From Eubacteriaceae bacterium (GTDB lineage Bacteria > Bacillota > Clostridia > Eubacteriales > Alkalibacteraceae): a stretch of 19,241 bases of DNA. Shown piece after piece: positions 14,745 through 19,241 of the stretch. The notes beneath the pieces were generated by a model, which was not told the DNA's origin, ran no database searches, and saw only the letters and a program-made list of their open reading frames with translations. A program made the position numbers and the translations under genes. Numbering within the stretch: the first letter of the stretch is position 1; the number at the start of each line of letters is the position of its first letter. Location: positions 1-19,241 of the forward strand of contig DMAW01000130.1 of the NCBI GenBank assembly GCA_003446375.1. The letters run 5' to 3'.

Positions 14745-15446
14745 ATGAAAAGAACTGTAATAAAGATAAACGAAGAAAAATGTGTTGGATGCGGTCTTTG
14801 CGTATCGGCCTGCCATCAGGAAGCGCTTCAGATAATAGACGGCAAAGCACGGCTGATTTCAGACACCTACTGTGACGGACTTGGAAAATGCATGCCCAAG
14901 TGCCCTACGGGAGCTATGACTTTAGAGGAAAGAGAAGCAAAAGCATTCGCCAAAGACCCTGAAAAAAAAACCGGGCCATCCAATGCCGTTTCCGGAGGCT
15001 GCCCGGGTTCCAGAGTCCAAATCTTTGATTCTAAAGCTGAAACAGCTAAAACAGATACCGAGTCTTTCAAGAAACCTGAATCACAACTTAGGCAATGGCC
15101 TGTTCAGATTCAATTGGTGCCGCCAAATGCTCCCTATCTTCAAGGAGCTCACTTATTGATCGCCGCAGACTGTACAGCATTTGCATATGCCAATATACAT
15201 GAAGACTACATGAAAAATAAAGTAACAGTCATAGGATGCCCAAAACTAGATTCGGTTGATTATTCTGAAAGGCTTACAGAAATCCTCACTCATAACGATA
15301 TCAAGAGCGTAACGGTTTTAAGGATGTCCGTTCCCTGTTGCGGTGGGATAACCCATGCCGCTGTTACAGCGATGAAAAACGCCGATGTGATGATTCCTTG
15401 GCAGGTAGTCACAGTCGGCACCGACGGAAGCATAATCGAAGTATGA
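14745..15446 (+). CDS. 4Fe-4S ferredoxin-type iron-sulfur protein
   Basis: 233 residues. N-terminal dicluster ferredoxin domain: Cys13-x2-Cys16-x2-Cys19-x3-Cys23, then Cys43-x5-Cys49-x3-Cys53-Pro, the CDGLGKC variant. Residues 65-120 are a linker containing GGCPGS (Cys86). The C-terminal domain (130-233) has alternating hydrophobic strands, ADCTAFAY (Cys143), VIGCPKLD (Cys165) and VPCCGGITHAA (Cys198-Cys199), which may bind a further metal or cluster. Proteins of this kind are common in anaerobes as 4Fe-4S binding proteins of unknown role. AAGGAG precedes ATG 14745. It is followed 37 bases later by a cupin and is divergent from a Crp/Fnr regulator, suggesting a redox or nitrosative stress module. 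Confidence 0.88.
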   Translation: MKRTVIKINEEKCVGCGLCVSACHQEALQIIDGKARLISDTYCDGLGKCMPKCPTGAMTLEEREAKAFAKDPEKKTGPSNAVSGGCPGSRVQIFDSKAETAKTDTESFKKPESQLRQWPVQIQLVPPNAPYLQGAHLLIAADCTAFAYANIHEDYMKNKVTVIGCPKLDSVDYSERLTEILTHNDIKSVTVLRMSVPCCGGITHAAVTAMKNADVMIPWQVVTVGTDGSIIEV

Positions 15447-15483
15447 TAATTTCCAAAACAATATAACAAACGGAGGTTTTAAA

Positions 15484-15810
15484 ATGTTAGAAAAACTTTA
15501 TTCTTATTCACTATCCCCAGAGAAGACTATTGAAAAAATCGTAGATGATGAAAATGTCAACATCAACCATATGATATTGCCAAATGGTGATGCTTTGCCG
15601 GAACACTACTCAAATTCCAATGTATACATGATAGTCGCAAATGGAATAATAACCCTGCAGCTTGACGATCAGGAGAAACACTCCTATGAAAAGGGAAGCA
15701 TAATAAACATACCCTACAAAACCAAAATGAACGTATTCAACGACAGCTGCGATCTAACCGAAATCTTTGTAGTTAAATCCCCTGCACCTTCTGCTTACGA
15801 TAAAGCGTAA
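15484..15810 (+). CDS. Small cupin-domain protein
   Basis: 108 residues, a single beta-barrel cupin. The first motif is degenerate (LPEHYSNSNVYMIVANG, His41), and in the second (GSIINIPYKTKMNVFN) the usual metal-binding His is Met82. It may therefore bind metal weakly or act as a small-molecule sensor rather than an enzyme. There is an ACGGAGG site before ATG 15484. It is the second gene of the ferredoxin operon and ends at a strong terminator. The pairing of this cupin with the ferredoxin and a Crp/Fnr protein supports a joint but undefined function. Confidence 0.82.
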   Translation: MLEKLYSYSLSPEKTIEKIVDDENVNINHMILPNGDALPEHYSNSNVYMIVANGIITLQLDDQEKHSYEKGSIINIPYKTKMNVFNDSCDLTEIFVVKSPAPSAYDKA

Positions 15811-15817
15811 GATTTAT

Positions 15818-15860
15818 TAAAGGCAGTTTCCCCACAAGCCGGAAACTGCCTTTATTTTTA
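15818..15860. terminator. Terminator between cupin and tspO-like genes
   Basis: TAAAGGCAGTTTCC (15818-15831) pairs with GGAAACTGCCTTTA (15841-15854) over a 9-base loop, a 14-bp stem with a T-rich tail on the + strand. The minus-strand tail is weaker. Confidence 0.85.
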
Positions 15861-16667
15861 TTAGAAAAACATCTTTCTTTTATCTTTTTGCTTTTGTGCA
15901 AATCCATAAGCCATCGCGGCAATAGTAAATGCTCCTGCGGCAAAGCAGGCAATGATCACCTTTGGATAGGCACCCTCAAATACAGCCTGATGCTTTGAGT
16001 ATATTCCAAAAAGAGTCCAAAGAAAAACCCCTCCGAAAACCACATCCCGCCTTGTCGTGGTTACAGTTGAAACGACCAAAGCTGCGACAATGATCATCGC
16101 GACTGTCCATATCTCTTCAGAAAGCCCCAAACCGTCCCAACGGAGCTTTACCAAAAGAGCCGTCGCATTTGCTACAGTGGCTATCGTCACCCAGCCTGCA
16201 TATATGGAAAAAGGCCATTTGACGAAAATACTCTCCTGTATATCGTGATTTGATCCTTCCCTAGCCAGGCCGTGAATTCGCAACAAGACTAAAAGAAGCA
16301 ATGCCATTACCGCCATCGTCAATTCTATCTGTAAATAGTGCCATAATACTATCCACGCAGCATTCAAGAGACAGGAAACAAAAAAAAGCCAGCCTATCTT
16401 ATCAACCGATTCCTTATATCGGCCTCTTGCGACCGCATCGAAATTATACGCAACAAACATCGCCAATCCCACATAAATAACGCCCCAAATGGAGAATGTG
16501 AACCCTGCCGGAGCAAACAAATTAGGAAACGAATCCGACACCTCTCCCGTCGTGATTCCGTTTAAGGGCAGTATATTCGCCAAGGCATTAACCGCAATGA
16601 CCAGGACCAATCCAAAAAGGTTTGCTGTTTTTAACCATACTGAAATTTTTCTGTCATTAAACATCAT
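15861..16667 (-). CDS. TspO/MBR-like tryptophan-rich membrane protein
   Basis: 268 residues, longer than the usual 150-160-residue bacterial TspO, with about seven or eight predicted membrane helices. Motifs suggesting the family are FTFSIWGVIY, NAAWIVLWHY and WPFSIYAGWVTIA with their Trp residues. Clostridial proteins of this size are usually named tryptophan-rich sensory protein. TspO binds porphyrins and responds to oxidative conditions in other bacteria; the ligand here is unknown. ATG 16667 starts one base after the znuB stop (16669), so it is coupled to the metal transporter operon. The RBS is AAGGATGTG within the end of znuB. A link of TspO to zinc uptake is not familiar to me. Confidence 0.75.
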   Translation of the reverse strand: MMFNDRKISVWLKTANLFGLVLVIAVNALANILPLNGITTGEVSDSFPNLFAPAGFTFSIWGVIYVGLAMFVAYNFDAVARGRYKESVDKIGWLFFVSCLLNAAWIVLWHYLQIELTMAVMALLLLVLLRIHGLAREGSNHDIQESIFVKWPFSIYAGWVTIATVANATALLVKLRWDGLGLSEEIWTVAMIIVAALVVSTVTTTRRDVVFGGVFLWTLFGIYSKHQAVFEGAYPKVIIACFAAGAFTIAAMAYGFAQKQKDKRKMFF

Positions 16668-16668
16668 A

Positions 16669-17487
16669 TCACATCCTTGACTTTGTAAAAACCATCTTGA
16701 CAGGATACATCAAACCATAAACTAGTATGGCAAACATGATTATGGTAGCTCCTGAGGGTATATTGTACAAATAAGAAATCCACATGCCTCCTATGCTAGT
16801 GGCACATCCTATCAGGGTAGAGTATATCATAATTTGACCTAAATTTTTAGCAAAAATTTTTGCAGTGGCAGGAGGTATGGTCAGCAAAGCTATTGCCAGC
16901 ACTATTCCCACTACTTTTATCAGTATCACTATGCTCAATGAAATCAAACCGTACAAAATAAATTCCAAGATATTCGTATTTACTCCAAGAATCTTTAAAT
17001 ACTCATCATCAAACAAAAAGCTCTTCCAGTATCTATATAAGCCCGCCACTATTAGAACTACTCCTGTGGCAAGCAGTGCTATAACTTTTACATACGTATT
17101 CGAAACAGTCAGTATGTCTCCAAAAAGATATGACGTCATGTCCGGAGGATATCCAGGCGTTATTGAAATGAAGATTACGCCCAATGCCATCCCCACTGCC
17201 CAAAACATCCCTATAAGAGTATCTGATTCGGTATTTGTCCTTCTTTTTATAGTCGATATCCCTATAGCCGCCCCAAGGGAGACCCCAAGCCCGCCAATCA
17301 GTGGTTCAATGCCTAAAAAATATCCCAGCCCAATTCCTCCAAAAGAAGTGTGGGCAATGCCGCCGCTCATGCTGACCAATTTTTTTTCAACGATGATCGT
17401 ACCTATTATTCCGCAGATTACGCTGGAAAGCAAGGCGCTGTAAAATGCGTTTCTCATAAATGTATATTCGAATATTGTATCCAGCAT
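16669..17487 (-). CDS. znuB: Metal ABC transporter permease (ZnuB/ABC-3 family)
   Basis: 272 residues with about eight hydrophobic membrane segments. Typical ABC-3 family features: EKKLVSMSGGIAHTSFGGIGLG near the N-terminus (about 31-52), SDTLIGMFWAVGMALG in the middle, and KVVGIVLAIALLTIPPATA (about 191-209) as the coupling and pore region. It forms the membrane channel for zinc or manganese taken from ZnuA and driven by ZnuC. It is 14 bases after znuC and one base before the TspO-like gene, in a four-gene operon. The permease sequence itself does not distinguish zinc from manganese. Confidence 0.92.
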   Translation of the reverse strand: MLDTIFEYTFMRNAFYSALLSSVICGIIGTIIVEKKLVSMSGGIAHTSFGGIGLGYFLGIEPLIGGLGVSLGAAIGISTIKRRTNTESDTLIGMFWAVGMALGVIFISITPGYPPDMTSYLFGDILTVSNTYVKVIALLATGVVLIVAGLYRYWKSFLFDDEYLKILGVNTNILEFILYGLISLSIVILIKVVGIVLAIALLTIPPATAKIFAKNLGQIMIYSTLIGCATSIGGMWISYLYNIPSGATIIMFAILVYGLMYPVKMVFTKSRM

Positions 17488-17501
17488 GGCCTACCTACTT
17501 T

Positions 17502-18176
17502 CTACGAGTGAACATGGCCGGCATCCATTCTATTTACCGACTCTCCCCGATACATGATTTTTTTGTTCAGAAGTACGACATCTCTTTTATTTTCGTTAAG
17601 GTACTCCAAATCGTGGGTAATCAAAATGACTGCTTTGTTCTTGTTGAAATTATGAAGGGCTTCATATATTTCTCTTTTGTTTTCAGAATCCAGGTTGGCA
17701 GTTGGCTCGTCTAGTATGAGCACATCGGGTTTCCCGACCAAAGCTCTTCCTATAAGGACCTTTTGAAGCTGGCCTCCGGAAAGACTGCCTATTTGCTTTT
17801 TTTGTATGGATTCAAGCTTCAAAGCTCGAATTACTTCTGCTGCATGGCTTTTATCTTCTCTTGAAAATCCTCTGAAAAATCTTATGCTGCTTTGAATCCT
17901 CCCTGAAATGATCACGTCGTAAACATTGATGGAAAAACCCCTGTCAAACTTAGTATGTTGAGGCACGTAACCTATCTTGAGCCCTTCGGCCACAAAGACC
18001 TCCCCTTTCCAGGGTTTTACAAGCCCAAGCATTGTCTTTGCCAATGTGGTCTTTCCTCCGCCATTGGGGCCGATGATGCTCAAGAACTCCTTGTCGTTTA
18101 CTTTAAGGTCGACTCCATCAAGCACGGTTTCTTCATTATAGCTGACAAAAACATCCTTTAATCTGATAATCTCCAA
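17502..18176 (-). CDS. znuC: Metal ABC transporter ATP-binding protein
   Basis: The ATPase of the zinc-type importer, on the cytoplasmic face of ZnuB. Residue numbers are from the upstream TTG 18182: Walker A GPNGGGKT (38-45), Q-loop Gln75 in VPQHTKF, ABC signature LSGGQ (134-138), Walker B VLILDEP (154-160) and switch His190 in LITHD. All catalytic residues are intact. I prefer TTG 18176, because GGGAGGG (18183-18189) is then about six bases upstream; TTG 18182 would sit directly on the site and overlap the znuA stop (TTGA). It ends in a His-containing tail (AGHVHS), which may hold metal. Confidence 0.92.
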   Translation of the reverse strand: MEIIRLKDVFVSYNEETVLDGVDLKVNDKEFLSIIGPNGGGKTTLAKTMLGLVKPWKGEVFVAEGLKIGYVPQHTKFDRGFSINVYDVIISGRIQSSIRFFRGFSREDKSHAAEVIRALKLESIQKKQIGSLSGGQLQKVLIGRALVGKPDVLILDEPTANLDSENKREIYEALHNFNKNKAVILITHDLEYLNENKRDVVLLNKKIMYRGESVNRMDAGHVHS

Positions 18177-18178
18177 AA

Positions 18179-19132
18179 TCAACCCTCCCGGTCCAATACC
18201 TTGACGAAAGCCTCTTCCATATTTTTTAGATTTTCTAAATAGCCTGCAGACAAAGGAGCTATCTCTACGACTTCTCCTCCTATTTCTTCAGCAATTGTCT
18301 CAGCCTGGTTTTTATCATGCTCTTGCTGATAGAAAACCACTTTGATGTTGTTCTCATTTGCAAAGTCGATTATATTTTTAATTCTCTGGGCAGTAGCTTC
18401 TTTTCCCTCTTCCTCTATTGCTATCATCTCAAGGCCGTAATCATCGGCAAAGTAACCTAATGAAGGATGATATATTAGAAATGTCTTAAAATCCAGACTG
18501 TCCATCGTTTCCTTTATGCTTTGGTCTACCTTTTGTATCTCTGCTATGTAATCAGCGGCATTCTTTTGGTAAACATCGCTATTTTCAGGATCTAATCTTG
18601 ACAAATTGTCTCTTATGGCTTCAACCATCACTATTGTTCTTTTAGGCGACATCCAAATATGGCTATCCCTGCCTTCGTGATCATGATCTTCATCTTCATA
18701 TTCATCTTCATGCTCTTCTTCATCTTCGTGCAAAAAATCATTTTTCGAATACTCAATATATGGATAAATATCGTCCACGATACGAGCAAGATGGACAAAT
18801 TCCATTTTTTCGTTTAAATCTCCGGCGCTTTCTAAAAGTCCTGCTTCTTCAGCCGGCACCCCAATGGTAAAATAAACCGAAGCATGGCTCAAAGCCACCA
18901 TGTCTCTAGGCTTAGGCTGATAATTTTCCGGATTATTCCCTGGCGGAATCATAGTAACGACTTCAACTAGATCCCCTGCAACCTTTTCCACGAACGTCCC
19001 TTGAGGAACTATAGACACAGCCGCCGTTATTTGTTTCTTCTCATCGCCTTCATCGACTTCCCTTGAACTGCACGAAACCAAAAATACAGCCATAATTATT
19101 ATATAGAGCGCTATTTTAAGTGTTCTTTTCAA
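18179..19132 (-). CDS. znuA: Zinc-type ABC transporter substrate-binding lipoprotein
   Basis: 317 residues from TTG 19132, chosen because AAGGAG (19141-19146) lies eight bases upstream; GTG 19141 and 19138 overlap or crowd that site. It has a signal peptide with lipobox LVSC and lipidated Cys21. Cluster A-I fold: residues 62-74 hold the PPGNNPENYQP loop, then a His/Asp/Glu-rich loop at 135-155 typical of zinc-specific members, His158 in RDSHIWMSP and His222 in YHPSLGYFADDYGL. Two ligand positions differ from the common pattern: His in PHxYEP is Glu69 here (PENYQP), and the late Asp in DPL is Ala (APLS). So the site keeps only two classic His ligands. Zinc is still the best guess, given the acidic His-rich loop. 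Confidence 0.9.
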   Translation of the reverse strand: MKRTLKIALYIIIMAVFLVSCSSREVDEGDEKKQITAAVSIVPQGTFVEKVAGDLVEVVTMIPPGNNPENYQPKPRDMVALSHASVYFTIGVPAEEAGLLESAGDLNEKMEFVHLARIVDDIYPYIEYSKNDFLHEDEEEHEDEYEDEDHDHEGRDSHIWMSPKRTIVMVEAIRDNLSRLDPENSDVYQKNAADYIAEIQKVDQSIKETMDSLDFKTFLIYHPSLGYFADDYGLEMIAIEEEGKEATAQRIKNIIDFANENNIKVVFYQQEHDKNQAETIAEEIGGEVVEIAPLSAGYLENLKNMEEAFVKVLDREG

Positions 19133-19148
19133 CTTCACCACTCCTTAT

Positions 19149-19163
19149 TGCAACTTATTTGCA
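19149..19163. promoter_or_regulatory. Inverted repeat TGCAA-N5-TTGCA, candidate metal-repressor operator
   Basis: A perfect 5-bp inverted repeat immediately downstream of the predicted start of the znu operon (near 19166). This is a good place for a Zur-like repressor, although it does not match a Zur box I know. Confidence 0.4.
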
Positions 19164-19172
19164 TTTGCTTAT

Positions 19173-19201
19173 ATTTTACTTTTTTTTTAATTGAAGGTCA
19201 A
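19173..19201 (-). promoter_or_regulatory. Promoter of the znuACB-tspO operon
   Basis: On the minus strand TTGACC (19196-19201), a 17-base A-rich spacer and TAAAAT (19173-19178). Confidence 0.65.
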
Positions 19202-19220
19202 CACCCTCTTATATTATAAT
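19191..19220 (+). promoter_or_regulatory. Divergent promoter for a gene beyond the window
   Basis: TTGAAG (19191-19196), an 18-base spacer and TATAAT (19215-19220). A GAGGAGA site follows at 19231-19237, close to the end of the window. The two opposing -35 elements share base 19196, so the two promoters compete. Confidence 0.5.
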
Positions 19221-19241
19221 GAAGCAAAGCGAGGAGATAGT

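Noticed and set aside
16865..17443. 192-codon open frame on the + strand opposite znuB
   Set aside because: It is antisense to a clear ABC-3 permease, has no ribosome binding site and no recognisable domain.
1..19241. CRISPR array, insertion sequence, phage or defence island
   Set aside because: No regularly spaced repeats, transposase, integrase or toxin-antitoxin pair were seen; the genes are core or common accessory genes.

Overview
The window looks like a stretch of chromosome from a low-to-moderate GC anaerobic Firmicute of the class Clostridia. The grounds are AT-rich intergenic DNA, strong AGGAGG-type ribosome binding sites, several TTG/GTG starts, frequent ATA, AGA and AGG codons, rubrerythrin, a clostridial Crp/Fnr-ferredoxin-cupin group, a DUF3842 protein, a CooT-like nickel protein and a glutamate-synthase-like flavoprotein. 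I cannot name the species. I saw no phage, transposase, CRISPR array or integrated element, so most of this reads as ordinary host chromosome.

Layout. 1-70 is the C-terminal end of what looks like a corrinoid (B12-binding) protein. 311-1483 (+) is a membrane diguanylate cyclase with its own promoter and a terminator that overlaps its 3' end. 1513-1588 (-) is tRNA-Arg(CCT), divergent from a VanY-type D,D-carboxypeptidase lipoprotein (1652-2653, +). 2704-4924 (-) is a methionine pair, metA (acetyl-CoA type) followed by metY. 5047-5653 (-) is DUF3842 plus a CooT-like protein, divergent from a glutamate-synthase-like FMN protein (5781-7373, +). Glutaredoxin (7485) and rubrerythrin (7795) follow on the + strand. 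8363-10831 (-) holds a MarR regulator and a large FtsA-like ATPase with an unusual repeated C-terminal half. mltG (+) lies divergently from this pair, and its start codon is separated from the body by an apparent one-base frameshift in an A7 tract.

12102-14598 (-) is a stress/redox cluster: Crp/Fnr regulator, methyltransferase, MarR, OsmC. The Crp/Fnr gene is divergent from a 4Fe-4S ferredoxin-like protein and a cupin (14745-15810, +). 15861-19132 (-) is a metal (probably zinc) ABC transporter, znuA-znuC-znuB, with a TspO-like membrane protein tightly attached as the fourth gene. The right edge carries a divergent promoter and ribosome binding site for a gene outside the window.

How the parts fit. 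Oxygen and redox handling is a recurring theme: rubrerythrin, glutaredoxin, OsmC with a MarR, and Crp/Fnr with an Fe-S protein and cupin. Others are metal homeostasis (Znu, CooT), methionine synthesis by direct sulfhydrylation, and cell envelope growth (MltG, VanY, FtsA-like). The features that stand out most are the FtsA-like protein with four Asn-Gly/Gly-Asp repeats of identical internal spacing, the broken mltG start, and several promoter-embedded palindromes next to candidate regulators. I did not find a clearly new defence or mobile system.
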